Shown here piece by piece: positions 47,045-56,450 of a stretch of 64,000 bases of DNA. The notes under the pieces are model-generated. The model worked only from the letters and a program-made list of their open reading frames with translations, had not been told where the DNA came from and searched no databases. This stretch comes from Neobacillus drentensis NBRC 102427 (GTDB lineage Bacteria > Bacillota > Bacilli > Bacillales > Cytobacillaceae), in contig NZ_BCUX01000009.1 in the NCBI RefSeq assembly GCF_001591445.1, forward strand, positions 62,001 to 126,000. The letters run 5' to 3'. Position numbers and translations under genes: made by a program. The first letter of the stretch is position 1; each line of letters opens with the position of its first letter.

Positions 47045-47656
47045 CTATTTTAAAAGCCGCTGCAGGGCCTTTTTAATGTATTGGTCTGTTGACATTTGTT
47101 CTTTTCTTAATTCAGGTGAAATCTTTTTGATTTCTTTCTCGGAGTAACCTAATGCTTTTAGTGCAAGCATTGCTTCTTCAAGGTTTGAGTTACCTGTTTG
47201 TGTATGTAGGTGAAGTTGGTCGCTATTAAATAAATTAGGGAAGTAGTCAGGAACGATATCCTGCAATTTTCCTTTCAGGTCAAGAATCATCTGCCGAGCT
47301 GTTTTTTTACCCACTCCCGGAAATTTGACGAGGAAGCTTTCATCTTCATTTTCAACGGCGGTAACTACTTGTTGGACTTCGCCGGAAGCGAGGATGGCCA
47401 GCGCACCTTTCGGACCAATTCCTGATACATTTAGTAATTTTGTAAAAAGCTTTTTCTCTTCTCTTGTTTCAAAGCCGTACAGGGCGATTGTATCCTCCCG
47501 CACGTAGTGATAGGTGTATACTGTTACCATTGTTTCCATTTTACTTGCATAAATAAACGGATTGGGTGTGGATATTTGGTAGCCAATCCCGTTGTTCTCA
47601 ACAACTATATATTCCGGCCCGACAAATTCGACGGTCCCTTTAATAAATTCGTACAC
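47045..47656 (-). CDS. ruvA: Holliday junction DNA helicase subunit RuvA
   Basis: A 203-residue protein. The N-terminal OB fold ([28 protein letters not shown]) is followed by two helix-hairpin-helix motifs, [17 protein letters not shown] and [20 protein letters not shown]. The C-terminal three-helix domain that contacts RuvB includes [20 protein letters not shown]. The start is GTG with GGGGGAG upstream. It is the first gene of the ruvA-ruvB-queA-tgt-yajC run; an extended -10 promoter lies just upstream. Confidence 0.95.
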   Translation of the reverse strand: MYEFIKGTVEFVGPEYIVVENNGIGYQISTPNPFIYASKMETMVTVYTYHYVREDTIALYGFETREEKKLFTKLLNVSGIGPKGALAILASGEVQQVVTAVENEDESFLVKFPGVGKKTARQMILDLKGKLQDIVPDYFPNLFNSDQLHLHTQTGNSNLEEAMLALKALGYSEKEIKKISPELRKEQMSTDQYIKKALQRLLK

Positions 47657-47689
47657 TTAAATTCTCTCCCCCAGTTTTCACTGTATTTC

Positions 47690-47698
47690 ATTCTACCA
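47690..47698 (-). promoter_or_regulatory. Possible extended -10 promoter of ruvA
   Basis: Minus-strand TGG TAGAAT (47698-47690), a TGn-extended -10 about 35 bp upstream of the ruvA start. No convincing -35 is seen. Confidence 0.4.
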
Positions 47699-47765
47699 TA
47701 CAATTTTAAGTTAGTTATAGAAAATAGAACGGGAGATGAAACATCGAACTATTCGGAATTCGAGA

Positions 47766-48050
47766 ATTCGCTGATTGATTGTTGGAATTCGCTGATTGGA
47801 TGGTGGTATTCGCTGATTGAATGGTGGGATTCGCTGATTGAAGCTTGGGATCCGCTGATAGGAGATGAATCACAACTAAAAATTTAGATTCGCCAATAGA
47901 ACCTCTGAATTCGCCAATAGAACCTCTGAATTCGCCAATAGAACCTCTGAATCCGCCAATAGAACTGTGAAATCCGCCAATAGAACTGTGAAATTCTCCA
48001 ATAGGAGATAAAATCACAACTAAAAATTTGGATTCGCTCATTAATCTCCA
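47766..48050. repeat. Composite array of 21-bp repeats, cores ATTCGCTGATTG and ATTCGCCAATAG
   Basis: Fills most of the 500-bp gap between bofC and ruvA. Four full units of the ATTCGCTGATTG type start at 47766, 47787, 47808 and 47829, with a fifth variant at 47850. Then five units of the ATTCGCCAATAGAACCTCTGA type start at 47888, 47909, 47930, 47951 and 47972, with a sixth variant at 47993. Each block ends in the same linker (ATAGGAGATGAATCACAAC... then CTAAAAATTT), and a last unit starts at 48032. The period is exactly 21 bp. Long open frames here simply reflect a period divisible by three. Confidence 0.88.
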
Positions 48051-48110
48051 TTATCCAACGACAACCAATTAAGATTCACAAATTACGATTTCCCCAACAA
48101 GGATTCCATA

Positions 48111-48145
48111 AAAAAACCAGGCTGAAATGGCGGCATCAGTCTGAT
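48111..48145 (-). terminator. bofC terminator
   Basis: Minus-strand CAGACTGA and TTCAGCCTG pair with one mismatch around a nine-base loop, followed by GTTTTTTT. Confidence 0.7.
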
Positions 48146-48157
48146 TTGTTGATCATT

Positions 48158-48712
48158 CTATTCTTTTTTTAAAGAATACGGCTTAAATGTTTCTAAAACT
48201 TCAACGTAGCGATCCTTTGTTTTGATTGGAATGCCTTGAATTAATTCTTCTTGCTTAGAACTCTCCAACTTCTTAATATCTATTTGGAAAAAAGATTGAA
48301 TAATTCTTAATTGGTCTGGTCTTCCATTAAAAATAGTCAAAACACCATCTTCTGTTACCCCAAAAAAGCCATTTGCTTTAAGCAATGGTGATATATCATT
48401 GACCTGCTTTCGGAAAACCATTGTCGAATCATCCATATCAGTCAGCTGCCATTGGTCATATTTGGCCCAGAAGTTTTCCATTGACCAGCAGGTCTCGTGG
48501 ACGACCTCTTGACTTATTTCCCCATCTAAATAGACCCTTTCCAAAATAACCGTGATGTTTAACGGTTCGGTCTTTTCTTGTGGATGCGGACTATCAATTT
48601 GTGAAGCGGCGCCAACCATGGTGATTCCATCGGCATTAATAATAAACATGAAGAGAAGAACAGCGAATCCGGCAAGACTATACCGACACCAAGCTATCCA
48701 ATTAAACCTCAT
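48158..48712 (-). CDS. bofC: BofC, intercompartmental sporulation signalling protein
   Basis: A 184-residue exported protein. An N-terminal hydrophobic helix (about residues 11-27, YSLAGFAVLLFMFIIN) acts as signal or anchor, and the soluble part carries ITVILERVYLDGEISQEVVHETCWSMENFWAKYDQW, the BofC core. In B. subtilis BofC is made in the forespore and restrains the protease SpoIVB, which controls sigma K activation. I start it at ATG 48710-48712 (MRFNWIAW), with GAGGTG upstream. Monocistronic, with its own terminator. Confidence 0.92.
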   Translation of the reverse strand: MRFNWIAWCRYSLAGFAVLLFMFIINADGITMVGAASQIDSPHPQEKTEPLNITVILERVYLDGEISQEVVHETCWSMENFWAKYDQWQLTDMDDSTMVFRKQVNDISPLLKANGFFGVTEDGVLTIFNGRPDQLRIIQSFFQIDIKKLESSKQEELIQGIPIKTKDRYVEVLETFKPYSLKKE

Positions 48713-48801
48713 GCTACTCACCTCTTATTGTTAAAAATTAAACAATCTATGCAGTACTAGTTTAGCCTTATTTTGCCTTTTTATCCTCGACTTAATATTA
48801 A

Positions 48802-48829
48802 AAGGACAAAGCCCGTAAGCTTTGTCCTC
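48802..48829 (-). terminator. Terminator after the YhcN/CoxA-like gene
   Basis: Minus-strand GGACAAAGC and GCTTTGTCC around a short loop, followed by TTTTAAT. Confidence 0.85.
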
Positions 48830-48844
48830 CATACCAAGAAGGAA

Positions 48845-49534
48845 TTATCTTCCTCCCCTTTCTTGCTGGCTGTCATTGTATCTGTTGCGATCCCGGCCAA
48901 TGGCTCCTTCATCGGTTATGACTGTTACCGTTCGTCCGTTTGCATATGGCATCACGGCTCTCTTAATTGCCCTTTTTGTAGCGGATGCTTTGTCTTGATC
49001 AATTAATACCACAGAAACAATGACAGTATTCCCGTACGCGACGGATCTTACAGTCTGAACATTCGGTATTGCTTCTACTTTGTACTTGACCTTTTTCGTA
49101 AAATTATCCTGGAAATCAGGGTCCGTTACCACGCCGTTATTTCCATTTTTTACATTTAGATGACCATGATAGTTCATATCGCTTGTACTAAATCGATTAT
49201 CACGTTGGAAAAAATTACGGTCCTTTGAAGCCAAAGGTGTTGTTGGATTTTTCGGATTTCCGTTTTCGTCTCTTGATTGAAGCTGCCTTCTTTTATTTGC
49301 GTTTGTAACTTGATCTTCATCCCCAAGAGAATGATCCATTATATCCGTAATTGCCCCATCATTATCTCTCAATAAATTGTTATCCGAGGTTGGGTGGTTT
49401 TCATTGGAATAATACCCAACAGGGTTTAGCGAATTGTTATTATTAACACTGGCACGATTATTATCACCTGTACATCCAGCCAGCGCGAACATCATTGTGG
49501 CTGAAAGAGGAATCATCCACTGTTTCTTGTTCAA
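48845..49534 (-). CDS. coxA: YhcN/YlaJ family sporulation lipoprotein (CoxA-like)
   Basis: A 229-residue lipoprotein: signal LNKKQWMIPLSATMMFALAGC with lipobox LAGC at about residue 21, then an asparagine- and serine-rich linker (about 25-130) and a YhcN/YlaJ domain (about 130-215, VKYKVEAIPNVQTVRSVAYGNTVIVSVVL). The start is TTG at 49532-49534, with AAGGGGG eight bases upstream. In B. subtilis the gene near safA is coxA (yrbB), encoding a spore cortex protein. I use the symbol on synteny; the family also includes other spore lipoproteins. Confidence 0.8.
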   Translation of the reverse strand: MNKKQWMIPLSATMMFALAGCTGDNNRASVNNNNSLNPVGYYSNENHPTSDNNLLRDNDGAITDIMDHSLGDEDQVTNANKRRQLQSRDENGNPKNPTTPLASKDRNFFQRDNRFSTSDMNYHGHLNVKNGNNGVVTDPDFQDNFTKKVKYKVEAIPNVQTVRSVAYGNTVIVSVVLIDQDKASATKRAIKRAVMPYANGRTVTVITDEGAIGRDRNRYNDSQQERGGR

Positions 49535-49642
49535 GCGAAAAACCCCCTTCATTAACATCCTGAGCATGCTTACCATCTCATGCTCATTAATAGGGTGTTA
49601 TTTTCGGGGGGATTTCATTCAGACGGATAATTCCAACGCTTC

Positions 49643-50632
49643 TCAGTCCACTAACACCTTTAGGTGATCAATAAATTTTTTCCTAGCATTAAACTGACGA
49701 ATTGATAAGTCCATTAACTGTTTATATTTTGTATGATCTGTGTATGATTTTTCGCGGATCGTTCGATTCCATTCCCTGAAAATATCAGCAGGATAAGCCA
49801 AAGCAAATAAAAAGGCTTCTTCGTGTAAATATTTCCTAATCTGTTTAAGACTCTCCAGTCTCTCAAATGACCAGTCGATGAATGGCAAAATCCGGTTTGC
49901 ATATTGTAAATAATCAAATGATGCGGGCCCAATACTAATTAAATCAAAATCAATGAGATTTAACTGGCCCTCTGTATCCCTTAAAAAGTTATGATGGGCT
50001 ACGTCTCCATGTAATATAACTGATGATTCTTTTTGAAAAAAAATACGTTTTTCCCCCATCCCCTCCAATGACCATTTTGCCCAAGACAACATTTCTGAGA
50101 GGAATGATTCATTTATAAAATACCCAATATAGGGCAGGTTATTTGAAAAAACATTTAATCGTTCTTTCCATTTTTCAATCAGATGTCCTTTTGGAAGTAA
50201 TGTCCGATAACGTGATTCGAACGTTGCCGTGGTTTGGTGGAATTGTTCTAATAAGTCAATTCCTTCTTGACGATTTTTATGAGTATGAAAAGTAAATACG
50301 TTTCTATTTGGCGGGATGTACTCCATACATCCGAAATAAGTTCCCTCAAAAAAAAGCTGTTCTCTCACTGGGGATGGTAAAAAAAGATACGTCTTTTTAA
50401 ATCCTTCTTTTTTCAGAGTGGCTGTAAAGGCTTCCTGGAGTCTTAGTCTGCTGTTGGTATGATACCCTTTTACGACGTAATTATTTTTGTCTGTTCGTAG
50501 AAAGATAACGGTTGACCGAATTGGAACCATTTGAATGATTCTTTCAGTGAACTGAGATTGAAAATAAGAGAGGAGACGATCAAAATAATCATCGTCTCCC
50601 TTTTTGTTATTTATTGTATTAAAGACTCTCAT
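49643..50632 (-). CDS. CotS/APH-like kinase-fold protein after safA
   Basis: A protein of about 329 residues with the aminoglycoside-phosphotransferase fold. The catalytic loop is [15 protein letters not shown] (HGDxxxxN) and the metal site [18 protein letters not shown]. Spore-coat kinase-like proteins (CotS, CotI, YutH, YsxE) have this form. Between safA and a cortex gene, a spore role is a fair inference, but the substrate is unknown. The ATG at 50630-50632 overlaps the safA end by 14 bases and has no clear ribosome site, so the exact start is uncertain; a GGAGACGAT hairpin lies within its first codons. Confidence 0.75.
   Translation of the reverse strand: MRVFNTINNKKGDDDYFDRLLSYFQSQFTERIIQMVPIRSTVIFLRTDKNNYVVKGYHTNSRLRLQEAFTATLKKEGFKKTYLFLPSPVREQLFFEGTYFGCMEYIPPNRNVFTFHTHKNRQEGIDLLEQFHQTTATFESRYRTLLPKGHLIEKWKERLNVFSNNLPYIGYFINESFLSEMLSWAKWSLEGMGEKRIFFQKESSVILHGDVAHHNFLRDTEGQLNLIDFDLISIGPASFDYLQYANRILPFIDWSFERLESLKQIRKYLHEEAFLFALAYPADIFREWNRTIREKSYTDHTKYKQLMDLSIRQFNARKKFIDHLKVLVD
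50572..50599. repeat. Hairpin inside the 5' end of the kinase-like gene
   Basis: GGAGACGAT (50572-50580) and ATCGTCTCC (50591-50599) form a perfect 9-bp stem, about 20 bp downstream of the safA stop. On the minus strand TCTCTTATTTTC follows, a weak U-tract, so it may attenuate read-through from safA. A CTTTTTG tract is on the plus side. Confidence 0.5.
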
Positions 50633-52784
50633 CTTGGTAACCCGGCATACCGTAAGGACTTGTGCCAACCGGACCCATACCATAAGGATTCATATACGGA
50701 GGATGTGCTGCGTTAACAGGTCCTGTATATGGTGCGCTATAGATTGGCGGCGTAGGCGGTACAAAATTTTGCGGCATGGCTGCTTGCTGCGGCATCGCTG
50801 TTTGTCCAGGCATTCCTACCGGTTCAGCTCCACAGCCGCAATCACCCATCGCTCCGCTTCCTACTGGTAAACCCTGCGAAGGATTGGTTGGCTGCATGTA
50901 TGGACCAGGTTCTGCCATTTCTCCATAGCCTACAGGTGCCCCCATTGGCCCACTCATCTGCGGATATCCGTATGGCCTTTGGACATATGGTGCTCCCATT
51001 CCATACGGATTTGCCATCCCGGGATTTCCGAACGGGTTTCCAGGCATGACTGGAAGTGCACCAAGGTTAATACCTTGTGACGACTCAAATCCTGGAGGGC
51101 TTTCCATTGGGTAACCTGTCGGCATTTGTCCGTATCCTGCTGGTACTTGCTGACCGTAACCCTGTGGCATTTGTCCATATCCTGCTGGCACCTGCTGACC
51201 GTAACCCTGTGGCATTTGTCCGTATCCTGCTGGTACCTGCTGGCCATAACCCTGTGGCATTTGTCCGTACCCTGCTGGTACTTGCTGACCATAATCTTGT
51301 GGCATTTGTCCGTATTCTACTGGCGGTTGCTGGCCAAAGCCTGCTGTCATTTGACCGTAGCCTGCTGGCGGTCGTTGACCAAAACCTTGTGGCATTTGAC
51401 CATATCCCGCTGGTGCTTGCTGACCATAGTCGACAGGCATTTGTCCATATCCCGCTGGTGCTTGCTGGCCATAGTCGACAGGCATTTGTCCATAGCCTGC
51501 CGGCGGTTGCTGGCCGTAACCTTGTGGCATTTGACCAAAAGCTGCCGGGTCCATGTATGGGTTGCCCATTGGCTGCTGTGGTGATTGCGCACCCATTACA
51601 GCACCCGGATTATAGGCTGGGTTCATAACTGGAAGCTGTGGCATAAAGGATGACGATTCATCATGGAACTGCGGCGCTGCAAACGATGTGCCTGCAACTG
51701 ATGGAGCACCACTAGGATATCCGGCAAACCCACTAGGCATTACTGGAGCTTGAGCCATTGGCATCGTCATGCCACCATCTTGCATTTGCTGATAAGGCAT
51801 TGGCATACCACCGTCCTGCATTTGCTGGTAAGCCATTGGCATACCACCGTCCTGCATTTGCTGGTAAGCCATTGGCATACCACCGTCCTGCATTTGCTGG
51901 TAAGGCATTGGCATACCACAGTCCTGCATTTGCGGAAAGCCCATTGGTATCCCCCCACCTTGCATTTGCGGATTCATTTGCATTGGGAAACCTCCTCCAA
52001 ATGGCGGACAGAATCCCGGTCCAGGCATAATCGGCGTAACTGGAACGCAATAATCTTGCTGCGGTGCTACTTCTACAGGTGCTTCCATTACTGGTGGCGG
52101 TGCTGGAATAAAATTCGCTTTTATTGGAACTTCTTTGATCGGCATTTCTTTGATTGGCATTTCTTTGATCGGCATTTCTTTAATTGGCATTTCTTTGATC
52201 GGCATCTCTTTGATCGGCATTTCTTTGATTGGCATTTCTTTGATCGGCATTTCTTTGATCGGCATTTCTTTGATTGGCATTTCTTTGATTGGCATTTCTT
52301 TTTTCGGGACTTCTTTTATCTCTGGAAGTACATTGGCTTTAGGGGGCTGCTGTACAGTCATATTTTGCATGTTCATCGTATAATAATTGTTAATATCTAT
52401 TTCTGGGACTATTTGTAGAGGCATTTTTGGAGTATAAGGTACTTTGGGTACTTCTTTAATTGGCATTTCCTTTATTGGAGCGGCCTTAATCGGAACTTCT
52501 TTAATCGGTGCTTCTTTTACGGGTTTCTCTTTGACCAACGGTTGCTCAGCAAGCGGATGTTCTTTCTTAACTCCTAAGTTGATTTTAGTACCGGATTTAG
52601 TTCCCATCGGTGCTTCTTTCTTTATCGTTCCACCTGAAGTTGGGACCTTTATTTTCATACCGGGCATAATCATATCAGGGTTGCTGAGCTGTGAATTCAT
52701 CTTTTTCAGCTCTTCAAAATTCACTCCGTACTTCTTGGCAATCTTCCAAAGAGTATCCCCTTTCTGTACGATATGGATCTTCAC
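50619..52784 (-). CDS. safA: Spore coat morphogenetic protein SafA, long repeat-rich form
   Basis: A 721-residue protein, nearly twice B. subtilis SafA (387). One N-terminal LysM domain (about residues 3-48, [25 protein letters not shown]) targets it to the cortex. It is followed by lysine/proline-rich linkers, 11 tandem MPIKE pentapeptides, repeats of [12 protein letters not shown] type, and about nine copies of a 15-residue [15 protein letters not shown] unit. The C terminus is Pro/Gly/Met/Tyr-rich. SafA directs inner coat assembly. GTG start with GGAGGGG upstream. CATAGACTA at 52825-52817 (minus) fits the sigma-K -10 pattern CATAnnnTA. Confidence 0.92.
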   Translation of the reverse strand: MKIHIVQKGDTLWKIAKKYGVNFEELKKMNSQLSNPDMIMPGMKIKVPTSGGTIKKEAPMGTKSGTKINLGVKKEHPLAEQPLVKEKPVKEAPIKEVPIKAAPIKEMPIKEVPKVPYTPKMPLQIVPEIDINNYYTMNMQNMTVQQPPKANVLPEIKEVPKKEMPIKEMPIKEMPIKEMPIKEMPIKEMPIKEMPIKEMPIKEMPIKEMPIKEMPIKEVPIKANFIPAPPPVMEAPVEVAPQQDYCVPVTPIMPGPGFCPPFGGGFPMQMNPQMQGGGIPMGFPQMQDCGMPMPYQQMQDGGMPMAYQQMQDGGMPMAYQQMQDGGMPMPYQQMQDGGMTMPMAQAPVMPSGFAGYPSGAPSVAGTSFAAPQFHDESSSFMPQLPVMNPAYNPGAVMGAQSPQQPMGNPYMDPAAFGQMPQGYGQQPPAGYGQMPVDYGQQAPAGYGQMPVDYGQQAPAGYGQMPQGFGQRPPAGYGQMTAGFGQQPPVEYGQMPQDYGQQVPAGYGQMPQGYGQQVPAGYGQMPQGYGQQVPAGYGQMPQGYGQQVPAGYGQMPTGYPMESPPGFESSQGINLGALPVMPGNPFGNPGMANPYGMGAPYVQRPYGYPQMSGPMGAPVGYGEMAEPGPYMQPTNPSQGLPVGSGAMGDCGCGAEPVGMPGQTAMPQQAAMPQNFVPPTPPIYSAPYTGPVNAAHPPYMNPYGMGPVGTSPYGMPGYQDESL
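51105..51545 (-). repeat. 45-bp tandem repeats in safA ([15 protein letters not shown] unit)
   Basis: About nine copies of a 15-residue unit of the form [15 protein letters not shown], with variants such as [15 protein letters not shown] and [15 protein letters not shown]. Several neighbouring copies are almost identical at the DNA level, so this part is prone to expansion, contraction and misassembly. Confidence 0.9.
51765..51965 (-). repeat. 36-bp tandem repeats in safA ([12 protein letters not shown] unit)
   Basis: About five copies of a 12-residue unit [12 protein letters not shown]. The two central copies are identical at the DNA level. Long open frames on the opposite strand are by-products of the period. 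Confidence 0.88.
52141..52305 (-). repeat. 15-bp tandem repeats in safA (11 MPIKE units)
   Basis: Eleven head-to-tail 15-bp units encoding MPIKE, reading GGCATTTCTTTGATC or close variants on the plus strand. The differences are mostly synonymous third-position changes. Related KEVPIK/KEAPIK units lie on both sides. Confidence 0.92.
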
Positions 52785-52816
52785 TCTGATTTCCCCTCCT
52801 ATGGCATAAGTCCATA

Positions 52817-52825
52817 TAGTCTATG
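52817..52825 (-). promoter_or_regulatory. Possible sigma-K -10 element of safA
   Basis: Minus-strand CATAGACTA fits CATAnnnTA, 33 bp before the safA start. The -35 (AC) spacing is not ideal, so this is tentative. Confidence 0.3.
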
Positions 52826-52905
52826 TGAAAATGGGCAAAGTGCTATCCTTCTTCACAAAAACTTATGCTTTTTTTCAAAGGAATATGAATCTCCGCTGAA
52901 ATATA

Positions 52906-52938
52906 AAAAGATGCAATCAGGAAAATTGCATCTTTTTT
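52906..52938 (-). terminator. Terminator of the nadB-nadC-nadA operon
   Basis: Minus-strand AAAAGATGCAAT pairs with ATTGCATCTTTT around a short loop, with TTATATT after it. It lies just past the nadA stop. Confidence 0.85.
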
Positions 52939-52947
52939 AACAGTTAT

Positions 52948-54045
52948 TTAAGAATGTATTAACATCCGCTCCAACGCTAATTTCGCATTTTTAGCTATTT
53001 CTGGACTTACTTTGATGATATTATTTGTTTCCTCTAATGTATCGAGGCTCCAAACTAAATGCGGCAGGTCAATCCTGTTCATGGTCAAACACGGACACAT
53101 ATGCGGATTTAATGAGATAATCTTTTTATCCGGATGATTTTGAATTAAGCGGTTGACCAGATTCATCTCTGTTCCAATCGCCCAAGCCGTGCCAGGCTCA
53201 GCCTTTTCAATTGCGTTTATAATATAACTCGTTGACCCTGCCATATCCGCTAATTCCACCACTTCACGGCGGCACTCTGGATGAACAATAATTTTCATAT
53301 CTGGATATTGACTGCTTGTATCGTGAACATTCTGAACGGTGAAATTTTCATGAACGGAACAATGCCCTTTCCAAAGAATGACTTTTATTTTTGAAAAATC
53401 ACCTTCGTATTCCAGCTCATGGTTAATTGGATTCCAAATCGCCATTTCGTCTAAGCCTACACCTAAGTTAACGGCCGTATTTCTGCCCAAATGCTGATCT
53501 GGTAAAAATAAAATTCGTTCCTTCATTTCAAATGCCCACTTAACCATCTTTTCTGCATTTGATGAAGTGACCGTTGCCCCGCCATTAGCACCCACAAATG
53601 ATTTTATTGCTGCGGTTGAATTGACATAGGTTAAAGGAAGAATCGTGTCTCCGAATATCTCTTGGAGCGTTTCCCATGCTCTTTCTGTTTGCTGAATATC
53701 TGCCATATCAGCCATAGAACAACCGGCACGCATATCAGGTAAGATGACCTTTTGCTGGTCACTTGTTAAAATATCTGCTGTTTCCGCCATAAAATGAACA
53801 CCACAGAAGACAATAAATTCTGCTTCTTTATTTTCAGCTGATAATTGTGCCAGCTGTAAGGAATCACCTGTGGCATCTGCAAACTGAACCACTTCGTCTT
53901 TTTGATAATGATGACCTGGAATAAACAGGCGTGAACCCAACTGTTTCTTTACCTCAATCACACGGTTTTCGAGTTCTTCTCTCGTCATTTGTTTATATTT
54001 TTCAGGAATCATCTTATTTTCTTGTAAAGAGGCCAAGATATTCAT
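52948..54045 (-). CDS. nadA: Quinolinate synthase NadA
   Basis: A 365-residue [4Fe-4S] enzyme that condenses iminoaspartate with dihydroxyacetone phosphate to quinolinate. Cluster cysteines are expected in [27 protein letters not shown] and [12 protein letters not shown]. The N-terminal [22 protein letters not shown] is typical of the long Bacillus form. I place the start at ATG 54043-54045 with GGGAG nine bases upstream; an ATG three codons earlier abuts that site. Last gene of nadB-nadC-nadA, one base after the nadC stop. Confidence 0.96.
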   Translation of the reverse strand: MNILASLQENKMIPEKYKQMTREELENRVIEVKKQLGSRLFIPGHHYQKDEVVQFADATGDSLQLAQLSAENKEAEFIVFCGVHFMAETADILTSDQQKVILPDMRAGCSMADMADIQQTERAWETLQEIFGDTILPLTYVNSTAAIKSFVGANGGATVTSSNAEKMVKWAFEMKERILFLPDQHLGRNTAVNLGVGLDEMAIWNPINHELEYEGDFSKIKVILWKGHCSVHENFTVQNVHDTSSQYPDMKIIVHPECRREVVELADMAGSTSYIINAIEKAEPGTAWAIGTEMNLVNRLIQNHPDKKIISLNPHMCPCLTMNRIDLPHLVWSLDTLEETNNIIKVSPEIAKNAKLALERMLIHS

Positions 54046-54046
54046 T

Positions 54047-54895
54047 TTACGCATCTCCCTTTTCCCAAAGTACTTTTACACTGATATCGAGGGCTTTATA
54101 TGAATGAGTTAAGTACCCTAGTGAGATGTAATCTACACCTGTATCGCGAAAATCAGCAATATTGGCTAATTGGATTCCTCCTGAAGCCTCCGTAATGATG
54201 TTAGCTGGGACTAATTGAATCAATTCTTTTATTTCATCAGGGGTACGGTTATCAAACATGATAATATCCGCCCCTGCATCAACGGCTTCAATCACCTGTG
54301 CTTCCGTCTCTGCTTCGACTTCTACCTTCACCATATGGCCGGCATTTTTGCGAATGGCGTCTACGGCCTTGGTAATCGAGCCAGCAAAGGAAATGTGGTT
54401 ATCTTTAATCATGACGCCATCATATAAACCAAACCGGTGGTTGTAACCGCCCCCGCAGCGAACAGCATATTTTTCAAACATTCGGAGTCCGGGCGTTGTT
54501 TTCCGAGTATCACAAATTTTCGTATGTCCACTATCAAGGGTGGCAACTGTATTTCGAGTAAGCGTGGCAATCCCGCTCATCCGTTGAACAAGGTTCAGGA
54601 TAACTCGTTCCCCTTTTAATAAGTCGGCAATTTTCCCAGAGACATGGGCAAGCGTATCTCCGTATTTAATTGCTTCGCCATCCTTCACTAACACTTGAAT
54701 GGTCAGGTCGTTATTTAAGAGCTGAAACCCATTTTTGATAATTTCCGCGCCACAAAAAATACCTTCATCTTTTGCAAGAAAAACAATTTCCCCGTTTGTA
54801 TCGTCTGCAAAGATTAAATCAGTGGTTATATCCTGTTCCCCAATATCTTCAATAAAAAATTTCTCAAGTTGCGAGCGCAGTTTCAATTTGTTCAT
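54047..54895 (-). CDS. nadC: Nicotinate-nucleotide pyrophosphorylase NadC
   Basis: A 282-residue quinolinate phosphoribosyltransferase that makes nicotinate mononucleotide, CO2 and PPi. The block [29 protein letters not shown] holds the substrate-binding arginines and lysine, and [28 protein letters not shown] lies in the barrel. The ATG lies within nadB (32-bp overlap, GGAGAAG upstream), and the stop is one base before the nadA start, so the three genes are tightly coupled. Confidence 0.96.
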   Translation of the reverse strand: MNKLKLRSQLEKFFIEDIGEQDITTDLIFADDTNGEIVFLAKDEGIFCGAEIIKNGFQLLNNDLTIQVLVKDGEAIKYGDTLAHVSGKIADLLKGERVILNLVQRMSGIATLTRNTVATLDSGHTKICDTRKTTPGLRMFEKYAVRCGGGYNHRFGLYDGVMIKDNHISFAGSITKAVDAIRKNAGHMVKVEVEAETEAQVIEAVDAGADIIMFDNRTPDEIKELIQLVPANIITEASGGIQLANIADFRDTGVDYISLGYLTHSYKALDISVKVLWEKGDA

Positions 54896-56450
54896 CGGAC
54901 TTCTCCATTCCCTGTTTATAGTTATGAATGATCGACTTCCTTAGCCAACCGTGTTGATCTTCTTTTGGATAATCACTTCTGAAGTGGCCACCCCGACTCT
55001 CTGTTCGAATTAAAGCAGATTCTGTGATTAGGCTAGCAGTGATTAGCATAAAAACCTTTGTCATATCTTGAGTGGAACACGTGTCTAAAAGGATCTTTTC
55101 GACCTGATATTGCTCTAACCAAGCTTGCTGCTTTTTCAAATTTACCTTATTGCGAACGATTCCAACCCGTTCCATCATTAACGCCTTAATTTTTTCAATC
55201 GTTGGTAAAGTAAATTTCTCTTCCTTATGGGGCGGATAATAAAAATAATCTTGAGCTAAAACCAGTGGTTCTTTACTTGCCTCATTGATCCATTGCGACA
55301 ATTTTTCCCCTTGAAATAATCCTTCCAATAAGGAATTACTAGCTAAACGATTCGCACCGTGCAAGCCCGTGCAGGCGGCTTCTCCAATTGCATAAAGTCC
55401 ATCAAGTGACGAACGTCCAATTAGATCAGTTTTAATTCCTCCCATTAAAAAATGACTGCCGGGTGCAATAGGAATTTTCCCATCTGAGATATGGATTCCG
55501 TTGTCCTCACAAATAGAAGTAATCGAAGGAAATCGTTTCCTAAATTCTTTGATATTGCTTATATCTAAATAAACCTGTTTACCTTTTTTCAGAAAATCAT
55601 AGATTCTTTGCGAAACCACATGCCTTGGGCCAAGATCTTTTAAAGGGTGTACACCCTCCATAATTTGAGTCCCGTCTTCCGTAACCAGGGTTGCCCCTTC
55701 TCCCCTTACAGCTTCCGAAATTAACCCTTTCGTTTCACCGTTTATATATAACAGCGTCGGATGAAATTGGATAAACTCCATATCAACGACATCAGCACCG
55801 GCTAAATAAGCCATCGCAATCCCATCGCCACTAACCGTTGGGGCATTTGAAGTGTAAGTATATAACTGTCCGCACCCGCCGGAAGCGATAATGACATGTT
55901 TGCCGTAGAACCTTTGAATAGCACCTGTTGATGTTTTGGCTTTAACACCTATACAACGCTTCTGGTCGGAATTTAGGAGTAATTCATAAGCAAAGACATT
56001 CTCTTCGACTGTGATATTTTTCTTTAGCTTGAGCTGGCTAATTAGAAACTCCATGACGTTTTTGCCTGTGGCATCCCCTCCGCCATGAACAATCCTCTTT
56101 TCGCTGTGTGCCCCTTCCATGCCAAGGTACAATTCTCCCGCTTGATCTTTATCGAAGATATCACCTTGTTGAGCAATCCTCTGAATAAGATTAGGTGCAG
56201 CTTGGATAATCTGCTGAACTGTATCTGGATTGTTGTGAAATCTGCCTGCTTCAAGCGTATCGGCAATATGTTTAGAAGGATGGTCATTTGCACCCAGCGC
56301 GGCCGCAATCCCACCTTGGGCAAGATACGAATTGGCCGTTCTTAATTTTTCTTTTGTGAGAATCCTCACATTCACATCATCAGTTAATTGTACAGCTAGC
56401 TGTAAGGCGGCGATTCCGCTGCCAATAATTAAAACATCATCATTTGTCAT
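54864..56450 (-). CDS. nadB: L-aspartate oxidase NadB
   Basis: A 528-residue flavoprotein that oxidises aspartate to iminoaspartate, the first step of NAD synthesis. The FAD-binding N terminus is VLIIGSGIAALQLAVQL; the flavin/capping blocks SYLAQGGIAAALG, GAHSEKRIVHGGGDATG and EAACTGLHGANRLASNSLLEG are clear. A helical C-terminal domain carries SRGGHFRSDYP. ATG with CAGGAGGG upstream. First gene of the operon, divergent from nadS, with the presumed NadR operator between them. Confidence 0.96.
   Translation of the reverse strand: MTNDDVLIIGSGIAALQLAVQLTDDVNVRILTKEKLRTANSYLAQGGIAAALGANDHPSKHIADTLEAGRFHNNPDTVQQIIQAAPNLIQRIAQQGDIFDKDQAGELYLGMEGAHSEKRIVHGGGDATGKNVMEFLISQLKLKKNITVEENVFAYELLLNSDQKRCIGVKAKTSTGAIQRFYGKHVIIASGGCGQLYTYTSNAPTVSGDGIAMAYLAGADVVDMEFIQFHPTLLYINGETKGLISEAVRGEGATLVTEDGTQIMEGVHPLKDLGPRHVVSQRIYDFLKKGKQVYLDISNIKEFRKRFPSITSICEDNGIHISDGKIPIAPGSHFLMGGIKTDLIGRSSLDGLYAIGEAACTGLHGANRLASNSLLEGLFQGEKLSQWINEASKEPLVLAQDYFYYPPHKEEKFTLPTIEKIKALMMERVGIVRNKVNLKKQQAWLEQYQVEKILLDTCSTQDMTKVFMLITASLITESALIRTESRGGHFRSDYPKEDQHGWLRKSIIHNYKQGMEKSDEQIETALAT

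Noticed and set aside
47715..48041. 108-codon open frame (minus), and a plus-strand frame over the same array
   Set aside because: Same cause: a 21-bp period keeps frames open. The peptide repeats (GSIGEFR, QSAN) have no domain and no start signals.
47766..48050. CRISPR array
   Set aside because: The period is only 21 bp with nine or fewer variable bases, some units are identical throughout, and no cas genes are near.
50954..52418. Several open frames on both strands across safA repeats (for example 51077-51628 and 51750-52418)
   Set aside because: They are shadows of the 15-, 36- and 45-bp tandem repeats of safA; their composition is Trp/His/Cys-rich nonsense and they lack ribosome sites.
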